From the NCBI GenBank assembly GCA_903903205.1, contig CAIUXU010000568.1, positions 1 to 6,091 of the forward strand: a DNA stretch of 6,091 nucleotides. Reading direction: 5' to 3'. Of the stretch, positions 1 to 4,749 are shown piece after piece. Position 1 is the stretch's first letter. Each line of letters starts with the position of its first letter. The notes under the pieces were generated by a model. The model ran no database searches, was not told where the DNA came from, and was given only the letters and a program-made list of their open reading frames with translations. Source of the DNA: an uncultured Syntrophobacterales bacterium. GTDB lineage: Bacteria > Desulfobacterota > Syntrophia > Syntrophales > UBA5619. A program made the position numbers and the translations under genes.

Positions 1-1
1 G

Positions 2-163
2 ATTTTGCCTCTTTCTGTGCCTGAACAAACTGCGATAGACAGGGCTCGCTCAGACGTTCAACGTATGCTTCCACACCTCCGCTGCAGCCTCCTTTTCAAA
101 GAACAATACGATCTATTTCCAGCCGAAATCAAGCACTATTTTCAAGGGCGACGTTTTGTGTAG
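2..163 (+). CDS. C-terminal end of an unidentified protein (partial, enters from left edge)
   Basis: An open frame runs from the left edge for 53 codons to a TAG at 161-163. The frame begins before the window, so only the C-terminus is visible. The peptide is of mixed, soluble character. It has a basic/acidic segment (DRARSDVQRMLPHLR) followed by an aromatic-rich end (KEQYDLFPAEIKHYFQGRRF). This looks like a natural protein rather than a chance frame, because it has few low-complexity runs and a regular alternation of hydrophobic and charged residues. I do not recognise the family. It is convergent with the hydrolase gene that ends at 234, leaving a 70-base gap with no strong terminator hairpin. 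With only 53 codons, a chance open frame cannot be excluded. Confidence 0.5.
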   Translation: MLPLSVPEQTAIDRARSDVQRMLPHLRCSLLFKEQYDLFPAEIKHYFQGRRFV

Positions 164-233
164 TGCCGGAAGTTGTCTGTAGCGAAAACGGCTCCCTTGC
201 AGCCACCGAACATGTAAGCGTTACTGCGGTGTC

Positions 234-1235
234 TCAAGACTTGAGGTGTTCGCGCAGATACTTTTTCAGTTTCGCATAGGCGTCATCTCGCGCTGCCGGA
301 TTGGTCGCCACGGTTACACCCTTGCCTGGATTGACCCCGTTTGGCACCTCTAAACGGTGTCGCGGTTGCGTCGATGGTCCGTCAAAACCGTGATAAGTGT
401 CCGGGTACACGGTGATCGTTGCAGCTTCGCCCGCAGCGGAGAGCTTCGCCGCAAGATCCACGCAGGGACCTGGCGCCGTCCAGTCATCGCTGCCGCCAAT
501 GAAAAACGTGATGGGTGCGGCGAGTGTATAACCACCACGAGCCTTCAGCGAGTCATTGCAGCCGGGATAAAATGCGACGCCGGCTCGAAAATAGGGACTG
601 GGAGGCTCCCGATCCCGCCAGTTGGCAACGGCAGGCTGTTTCGCGTTGATTGTAGCGAGCACCGCACTCGCACCATGCGACCAACCGAGCACCGCGACGC
701 GCTCCGGCAGCACATCGTCGCGGCGCTGCAGCCAAGCCAGCGCACCCTGCGCATCCTGCCGCCTGTGCTGTTGCGTGAGCGTCCGCTTCTTGTTCTCAAC
801 GGTGCAGATTTCCTCGAAGCCGCGCGAACGAAAACTGTCTGGGAAGAGTACTGCATAACCTTCGGAAACGAGAAGGTCAGCCATCGTCTGGTGGCGAATA
901 GAGAGCGTGTCCCTTTTTGATTTCGCGGTACTGTACATGCCGCCGCATCCGTGCATCGCAACAACGGCGGGCAACCGTCGAAAATCGGCGCCTTCGGGCT
1001 TAAACAGCAACGCCTGGATGACCACCGACTTGCCAGTCGCGGGGTCGCGATCCAAGGAATCGAAGCTGACACGTTGCGGCGCCGATGCCGCGATCTTTTT
1101 CTCCAGACTCCGGACCAAGGGCAACCCAGCCTCAGTTTGTAGCCCAGCTTTGTGGCAGGCTGAAAAAAACAGCAAGACCAGGCATAGCGGAACCGTGCGA
1201 AACAGTGGTTGCAAGCAAGAATTTAGACACATCAT
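234..1235 (-). CDS. Dienelactone-hydrolase-family alpha/beta hydrolase, predicted lipoprotein
   Basis: The product is a 333-residue predicted esterase or hydrolase exported to the envelope. Seen: a short N-terminus with Arg13, a hydrophobic stretch at about residues 14-26 and a lipobox-like FSAC ending at Cys27, so lipid attachment after signal peptidase II cleavage is likely. The alpha/beta-hydrolase fold follows, with an oxyanion-type HGCGG at 95-99, the nucleophile elbow GWSHG (Ser186), an acid in GGSDDW (Asp250 or 251) and the catalytic His282 in YHGFD. Several cysteines (98, 144, 226, 258) could form disulfides, which fits export. In this family, cytosolic members hydrolyse dienelactones; the substrate of exported forms is generally unknown. 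It starts 6 bases after the HD-GYP gene, so it is probably co-transcribed. The start is uncertain: two ATG codons stand in tandem, and the only purine-rich SD-like stretch lies about 18 bases upstream, too far for a standard site. Confidence 0.88.
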   Translation of the reverse strand: MMCLNSCLQPLFRTVPLCLVLLFFSACHKAGLQTEAGLPLVRSLEKKIAASAPQRVSFDSLDRDPATGKSVVIQALLFKPEGADFRRLPAVVAMHGCGGMYSTAKSKRDTLSIRHQTMADLLVSEGYAVLFPDSFRSRGFEEICTVENKKRTLTQQHRRQDAQGALAWLQRRDDVLPERVAVLGWSHGASAVLATINAKQPAVANWRDREPPSPYFRAGVAFYPGCNDSLKARGGYTLAAPITFFIGGSDDWTAPGPCVDLAAKLSAAGEAATITVYPDTYHGFDGPSTQPRHRLEVPNGVNPGKGVTVATNPAARDDAYAKLKKYLREHLKS

Positions 1236-1241
1236 TTTTGT

Positions 1242-2492
1242 TTATTTCGGTTTCTCCTCTTCGCGCAAGGCGTCGGTGTACTTGGCCCGGATCAGTTGGA
1301 TGACATCAAAGATCTCCAGGAAGGATTCCACCACTTCAGGATCGAAATGGCTGCCGCTCTCCTCCTTGACCACCGCAATGATCTTCTCATCGGGCCAGGG
1401 CTCCTTGTAGCAGCGCGGCGAGGTGAGTGCGTCGAAGACGTCGGCCAGGGCAACGATACGAGCCACCAAGGGGATATCCACTCCTCGCTTGGGGGCGCCA
1501 ACCTGGGGCGGCTTGGACCACATGTCGATCATCAGGCCGGGATAGCCCTTTCCGGACCACTTTTCGTGGTGGCCGATGGCGATTTCCCGCGACATCGTAT
1601 CCAGGTCCGAGGTGGGCTTGGCAAAAAGCTGCGCACCGTATACCGTGTGCAGTTTTACAATCGCGAATTCCTCGTCGGTAAGTTTCTCCGGCTTCTTGAG
1701 TATTTTGTCCGAAATTCCCACCTTACCCACGTCGTGAAGCATCGCCGCCACCCGGATGAGGTCCTTGGTCTTTTTGATCTCTTTGGGATCTACCCCTTTA
1801 TTGAGCGCCCACTGGTGGTAGATTTCCGCGGAATAGCCTCCCACCCGATGAACGTGGGGGCCGGTCTCTGCAGGGTCGCGCATTTCCGCCATGCGTATCA
1901 TGCGCAGGATGAGCTCACGGGTCATGATGGCCCTCTCGATGGCAACCGAGGCAGTGTTGGCAAACATGGACATGAACATCCTGGTATTTTGAGGAAAGGG
2001 GGCCGGGCGGCCTTCTGCGTCCTTGGCGTTGATGAGCTGAATGACTCCGGCAACCTCGCCTTGGGAAGTCTTGACAGGCACGGTAAAGATGCTCTTGGTT
2101 TTGTAGCCGGTTTTCTCGTCGAAGTTTTTGTTGAACTGAAAAGGCAAGGAGGGGTCAAGGTTGTAGGCGTCGTCGATGTTCAGCGGCTCCCCGGTCGTGG
2201 CCACGTAGCCCACGATGGAGCTTTTGTTAATCGGGATGGTGAAGTTGGTGTAAATGTCTTTGTTTATCTCACCCACTTTCATGAAGGTGTCGTTGTGGAC
2301 ATAGCTGAATTTCAGATTGTCCTCTTCCGCCAGAAAAATGGTCCCGGCATCTGCACGGGTCAGACGGCGCACTTCCATGAGGATGCGGTCCAGTATGGCG
2401 TCAAGATCTTTAAGCATGTTTAGCTGTTCGGTGATCGAGATAACCTCGGCGAGGATTTTGGCCGCATTACTCACCTGGTTCAGGTCGAGCAT
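1242..2492 (-). CDS. GAF domain + HD-GYP domain protein, probable cyclic-di-GMP phosphodiesterase
   Basis: The product is 416 residues and cytosolic, with no membrane segment seen. A GAF sensor domain occupies about residues 25-190 (features: ADAGTIFL at 48-55, VPV at 138-140, GVIQLINA at 149-156). An HD-GYP domain follows at about 195-400. Visible HD-GYP residues are ETGPH (209-213), the HD pair in MLHDVGK (His253-Asp254), His282 in KLHTVYG, HHEKW (His308-His309), GKGYP (314-318) and DVFDALTS (351-358). HD-GYP enzymes typically hydrolyse cyclic di-GMP to pGpG or GMP, and the GAF domain would sense an unknown ligand. All metal-binding histidines and aspartates I expect are present. A usual Asp before GxGYP is Ser313 here, and the Pro after His282 is Thr. 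The ATG at 2492 is supported by a GGAGGG at good spacing. It is followed closely by the lipoprotein hydrolase gene. Confidence 0.95.
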   Translation of the reverse strand: MLDLNQVSNAAKILAEVISITEQLNMLKDLDAILDRILMEVRRLTRADAGTIFLAEEDNLKFSYVHNDTFMKVGEINKDIYTNFTIPINKSSIVGYVATTGEPLNIDDAYNLDPSLPFQFNKNFDEKTGYKTKSIFTVPVKTSQGEVAGVIQLINAKDAEGRPAPFPQNTRMFMSMFANTASVAIERAIMTRELILRMIRMAEMRDPAETGPHVHRVGGYSAEIYHQWALNKGVDPKEIKKTKDLIRVAAMLHDVGKVGISDKILKKPEKLTDEEFAIVKLHTVYGAQLFAKPTSDLDTMSREIAIGHHEKWSGKGYPGLMIDMWSKPPQVGAPKRGVDIPLVARIVALADVFDALTSPRCYKEPWPDEKIIAVVKEESGSHFDPEVVESFLEIFDVIQLIRAKYTDALREEEKPK

Positions 2493-2497
2493 AGAAT

Positions 2498-2503
2498 CCC
2501 TCC
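2498..2503 (-). promoter_or_regulatory. Ribosome binding site of the HD-GYP gene
   Basis: On the minus strand GGAGGG lies 5 bases before the ATG at 2492-2490. This near-perfect Shine-Dalgarno fixes the start codon. No clear sigma70 promoter was found between this site and the hairpin at 2551-2584. Confidence 0.8.
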
Positions 2504-2550
2504 GGAGTACGATAGTGGTTAGCCGTACGTGGTGCTAAATTCTTTCGGCT

Positions 2551-2584
2551 GCTTGATGTGAAACCTGGCAGTTTCACATCAAGC
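2551..2584. repeat. Perfect 14-bp inverted repeat (hairpin) between the DHH and HD-GYP genes
   Basis: The arms gcttgatgtgaaac (2551-2564) and gtttcacatcaagc (2571-2584) are exact reverse complements around a 6-base loop (ctggca). The hairpin begins 30 bases downstream of the DHH stop and ends 59 bases upstream of the HD-GYP start. It may act as a transcription terminator or RNA stabiliser for the DHH transcript, or as an operator or attenuator for the HD-GYP gene. Neither side carries the U-run of a classic intrinsic terminator. The arms are only moderately GC-rich. The inner bases GTGAAAC/GTTTCAC match ParB parS half-sites but face away from each other compared with a true parS. Confidence 0.85.
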
Positions 2585-2613
2585 ACTGGTCATAAATAGT
2601 ATTAGTCGATTGT

Positions 2614-3528
2614 TTAACCGTCCTTTTTCATGATTGACACCAATTCATTGAGGACCTTGTCTGTATTTTCGTAAGGGATCTGGCAAGTGCCCACTACTTT
2701 ATGGCCACCGCCCCCGTGTTTAAGCATCAAAGAGCCCACATCGGTTTTGGATGATCGGTTAATGATGCTGTGGCCCACTGCAAAAACACAATTCTGCCTG
2801 TTCCTGCCGTCGATTAGCCAAACAGAGATATTCTGGTCAGGATAAAGGCAATAAATCAGAAACCTGTTCCCGCTGTAAGTTACCTCTTTCCCGCGCAGGT
2901 CAGTAATGATAACATTGCCATCGGTGCGGGTATGTTTTAGAATCATCTCCTTAAACAAATCATTTTGCTCAAAATATCGTTTGACCCGTTCCTTTACGTC
3001 TGGGATTTGGAGAATTTCTTCAATGGAAATTTTACCACAATATTCAATTAAATCATCCATCAGTTGGTAGTTACTGATACGATAATCTCTGAAACGTCCC
3101 AAGCCGGTCCTGGGGTCCGTTACAAAGGATAGGAGAATCCAACCCTGAGGATTGGTTATTTCATCAACGCTTAACTGGCCTGAATCAGATTTGTCAACAG
3201 CGGTCATCATCTCCTGTAGACGACCAAATTTCTCCTCGCCGCCATAATAATCATAGATAACTCTGGCAGCACTGGGAGCTGACCGGCTTGCCCCTTTAAA
3301 CTTTCCCCCCAACTTAAGGCGCTCTTCTTCGCTGGAGTGATGGTCAAACCAGAGGCCACACCCTTCTGCATAAGGTACATTGGCCAGGACATCATTTTCA
3401 GAGACTTCTATAAGACCGTCCTGAACATCTTTGGGATGAACAAAAAGCCGTGAGTCAATTACGCCGACCTCCTTCAGAAGAACAGCACATGCCAACCCAT
3501 CAAAATCGGAACGTGTTACCAATCGCAT
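2614..3528 (-). CDS. DHH/DHHA1 family phosphoesterase (exopolyphosphatase-like)
   Basis: The product is a 304-residue soluble protein of the DHH superfamily, Mn-dependent phosphoesterases that include nanoRNases, c-di-AMP/pAp phosphatases and exopolyphosphatases. Seen: the N-terminal motif SDFDG (7-11), the signature DHH at 62-64, a third metal motif in AVDKSDSG (110-117), and the C-terminal DHHA1 substrate-binding motif KHGGGGHKVVGTC (270-282). The catalytic aspartates and histidines all appear intact. The substrate cannot be read from sequence; the closest annotation style is 'exopolyphosphatase-related'. ATG 3528 is preceded by AAGGAGGG (rc of 3535-3542) and a good sigma70-like promoter, so it is its own transcription unit. 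The gene is visibly more AT-rich than the parB and methyltransferase genes on its right, which suggests a mosaic origin. Confidence 0.92.
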   Translation of the reverse strand: MRLVTRSDFDGLACAVLLKEVGVIDSRLFVHPKDVQDGLIEVSENDVLANVPYAEGCGLWFDHHSSEEERLKLGGKFKGASRSAPSAARVIYDYYGGEEKFGRLQEMMTAVDKSDSGQLSVDEITNPQGWILLSFVTDPRTGLGRFRDYRISNYQLMDDLIEYCGKISIEEILQIPDVKERVKRYFEQNDLFKEMILKHTRTDGNVIITDLRGKEVTYSGNRFLIYCLYPDQNISVWLIDGRNRQNCVFAVGHSIINRSSKTDVGSLMLKHGGGGHKVVGTCQIPYENTDKVLNELVSIMKKDG

Positions 3529-3534
3529 AAATAT

Positions 3535-3542
3535 CCCTCCTT
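3535..3542 (-). promoter_or_regulatory. Ribosome binding site of the DHH phosphoesterase gene
   Basis: On the minus strand AAGGAGGG is followed after 6 bases (atattt) by the ATG at 3528-3526. It is a strong site that supports the chosen start. Confidence 0.8.
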
Positions 3543-3557
3543 GTCTATTGGACTGAT

Positions 3558-3586
3558 TTTATATTACTGTCGCGATTATTCGCCAA
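3558..3586 (-). promoter_or_regulatory. Sigma70-type promoter for the DHH phosphoesterase gene
   Basis: On the minus strand TTGGCG (rc of 3581-3586) and TATAAA (rc of 3558-3563) are separated by exactly 17 bases. Transcription would start near 3551, giving a short leader of about 23 bases that contains the ribosome binding site. The position and spacing fit well. It is predicted from sequence only. Confidence 0.6.
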
Positions 3587-3656
3587 TTCCTTCAGCTCAT
3601 CGGCTCCCAACCATCCGGCCCTGCAGCGCCCCTGGACCACCCCTCCGCGGGAGACG

Positions 3657-3672
3657 TATTAATGCATTAATA
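3657..3672. repeat. 16-bp perfect palindrome (operator-like)
   Basis: The sequence tattaatgcattaata reads the same on both strands. It lies between parB and the DHH gene, about 70 bases upstream of the DHH -35 box and 14 bases before an extended -10-like TGgTATAAT on the plus strand (3686-3694). A second, 10-bp palindrome (cgatatatcg, 3698-3707) sits just after that -10. The palindromes are AT-rich and so partly expected by chance, but the arrangement looks like a repressor-controlled promoter or a DNA-binding site. Confidence 0.5.
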
Positions 3673-3682
3673 AGGTTTATCA

Positions 3683-3721
3683 CTATGGTATAATGAACGA
3701 TATATCGACAGGCTCATTCAT
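3683..3721 (-). pseudogene. 12-codon ORF resembling the start of a family 2 glycosyltransferase (possible gene remnant)
   Basis: Twenty bases after the parB stop, an ATG preceded by GAGGTG (rc of 3725-3730) opens a frame encoding MNEPVDISFIIP and then a TAG. Family 2 glycosyltransferases commonly begin with a hydrophobic beta strand of the form ISxIIPVYNE, so this looks like such an N-terminus cut off before the VYN residues. Stops follow quickly in the same frame. It may be the stump of a deleted downstream gene of the parB operon, or a coincidence. A 12-residue match is weak. Confidence 0.2.
3686..3694 (+). promoter_or_regulatory. Extended -10 promoter-like element, possibly antisense to parB
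   Basis: TGgTATAAT is a perfect extended -10. A -35 match is poor (attaat at 3666-3671, 17 bases upstream, overlapping the 16-bp palindrome). Transcription would run from about 3701 into the 3' end of parB, antisense to it. No convincing gene lies downstream on this strand, so it may be fortuitous in AT-rich DNA. Confidence 0.25.
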
Positions 3722-3741
3722 TTACACCTCGGAATATGACC

Positions 3742-4518
3742 TCACTGGGCTGCCCGGTTAAAGGCCTCGTTCATCGCACTCTGCAGAGAGGTCATGGCCT
3801 CCATGACCATCTCTCGATCTGTCTTGGCAAAGGTGAGCAACTCCAGACCGCTGATTTTATCTTTCATGGCGCCGACCTGGCTGGTCAGGGTCTCCGCCTT
3901 GGTGCGCTTGCGAGATGTTAAGGTTCCTGCCTGACGGGCGGCAAACTTGGCCTGCTGATCACGGTATTTCTTGAATGCAGTCACCATGCTCCGGTCCTGT
4001 TTCTTCCGGGCGATCGTGATCAGCACATTGCGTGAAACACCGGGGTCCTGGCGGCACTCATCCCGGATCTCCCGGGGGAGCTTGTTGAGCGAGAGGGAGA
4101 GAGAGATGGTGGCCTGGGATTTGCCGATGATCCTGGCCAGTTGTTCCTGCGGGTAGGCGTGCTCATCCATGAGCCTTTGGAGGGCTTCGGCCTCTTCAAC
4201 GGCATTGAGGTCCTGGCGCAAAAGGTTTTCCACCAGCGCGATTTCGGCGTGGTTGTCGCCTGCGATGAAGACGGCGGGGACGGATATGAGGCCGGCTTGC
4301 CGCGCTGCAGCACAACGCCGCTCTCCGGCCACGACATAGACCAGGCTGGTCTGCGGGTCCTGCCGGCAGACGATCGGTTCGATGATCCCGACCTGGCTTA
4401 TGGAGGCGGTCAATTCTTCGAGGGCCAGTGGGTCCACGTATTTCCTGGGCTGTGCGGGATCGGGCTGAAGCTCGGCAAGCGGGACCATGTGAAGTTGATT
4501 TGAAGCATACGTCGTCAC
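3742..4518 (-). CDS. ParB/RepB/Spo0J-family DNA-binding protein (orphan, no ParA beside it)
   Basis: The product has 258 residues. Seen: an N-terminal ParB/Srx-type nuclease-like or CTP-binding domain with LQPDPAQPRK (17-26), the GERR nucleotide-binding motif (GERRCAAA, 65-72) and ENLLRQDLN (97-105). A helix-turn-helix at about 122-147 (QEQLARIIGKSQATISLSL) follows. A basic, Lys/Arg-rich linker leads to an amphipathic C-terminus that likely dimerises. ParB proteins bind parS, slide as CTP-dependent clamps and, with ParA, segregate chromosomes or plasmids. No parA is visible on either side, so this may be a stand-alone regulator or a mobile-element-type ParB. The start is the GTG at 4518, chosen because AAGGAGGAA sits 8 bases before it; the in-frame ATG at codon 11 has no such site. 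It is divergent from the methyltransferase operon. Confidence 0.93.
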   Translation of the reverse strand: MTTYASNQLHMVPLAELQPDPAQPRKYVDPLALEELTASISQVGIIEPIVCRQDPQTSLVYVVAGERRCAAARQAGLISVPAVFIAGDNHAEIALVENLLRQDLNAVEEAEALQRLMDEHAYPQEQLARIIGKSQATISLSLSLNKLPREIRDECRQDPGVSRNVLITIARKKQDRSMVTAFKKYRDQQAKFAARQAGTLTSRKRTKAETLTSQVGAMKDKISGLELLTFAKTDREMVMEAMTSLQSAMNEAFNRAAQ

Positions 4519-4524
4519 TAAAAG

Positions 4525-4533
4525 TTCCTCCTT
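4525..4533 (-). promoter_or_regulatory. Ribosome binding site that fixes the GTG start of parB
   Basis: On the minus strand AAGGAGGAA precedes GTG (4518-4516), with 8 bases between the GGAGG core and the start codon. It is the reason for preferring GTG over the ATG ten codons later. Confidence 0.75.
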
Positions 4534-4545
4534 CCAGACATCTGG
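4534..4545. repeat. Short inverted repeat abutting the parB ribosome binding site
   Basis: The arms ccaga and tctgg flank a 2-base centre (ccagacatctgg). It lies in the predicted parB leader immediately upstream of the Shine-Dalgarno. It could be an operator for autoregulation of parB; as RNA the loop is too tight without opening a pair. It is short enough to be chance. Confidence 0.35.
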
Positions 4546-4581
4546 TAAATGCTAACAATTTTAGAACGATGATTGAGGAAG

Positions 4582-4610
4582 ACCATACACAAAAAATAGG
4601 GGGATATCAA
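4582..4610 (-). promoter_or_regulatory. Probable parB promoter
   Basis: On the minus strand TTGATA (rc of 4605-4610) and TATGGT (rc of 4582-4587) are spaced by 17 bases. The -35 is good (5 of 6) and the -10 fair (4 of 6). Transcription would start near 4575, leaving a leader of about 57 bases that holds the inverted repeat at 4534-4545 and the ribosome binding site. Confidence 0.4.
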
Positions 4611-4686
4611 GGGGAAATAAACAGGGGAAATAATGAGGATCCCGGATCTGCTCAATAGCGGTGACATGGCGCCCTCCAAATTCCCG

Positions 4687-4715
4687 TTGCATCGTACAGG
4701 CGAACCATCTATAAA
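4687..4715 (+). promoter_or_regulatory. Sigma70-type promoter for the methyltransferase-trmJ operon
   Basis: TTGCAT (4687-4692) and TATAAA (4710-4715) are spaced by exactly 17 bases. The start site would be near 4722, about 28 bases before the methyltransferase ATG. A GAGGAG ribosome binding site at 4738-4743 lies 6 bases from the ATG. Confidence 0.6.
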
Positions 4716-4737
4716 ACACGGCGGGAAGAAAATCGGT

Positions 4738-4743
4738 GAGGAG
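4738..4743 (+). promoter_or_regulatory. Ribosome binding site of the methyltransferase gene
   Basis: GAGGAG followed by 6 bases (tgaggt) and the ATG at 4750. It supports the chosen start. Confidence 0.7.
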
Positions 4744-4749
4744 TGAGGT

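Noticed and set aside
357..920. A 187-codon plus-strand frame within the hydrolase gene
   Set aside because: Antisense to the catalytic Ser-Asp-His frame of the hydrolase; composition is Arg-rich shadow type.
1296..2423. A 375-codon open frame on the plus strand opposite the HD-GYP gene
   Set aside because: It lies wholly antisense to a gene with clear GAF and HD-GYP motifs. Its translation shows no domain and is the type of shadow that codon bias in a GC-rich gene produces.
2551..2584. Classic rho-independent terminator
   Set aside because: The stem is perfect, but there is no T-run after it on either strand, so I list it as a hairpin of unknown role.
3693..3761. A 22-codon plus-strand ORF (ATG at 3693) overlapping the 3' end of parB
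   Set aside because: Its ATG overlaps the -10-like element, so the putative promoter could not express it, and it has no ribosome binding site.
4486..4488. ATG at parB codon 11 as the start
   Set aside because: No Shine-Dalgarno lies before it, whereas GTG at 4518 has a strong, well-spaced one.
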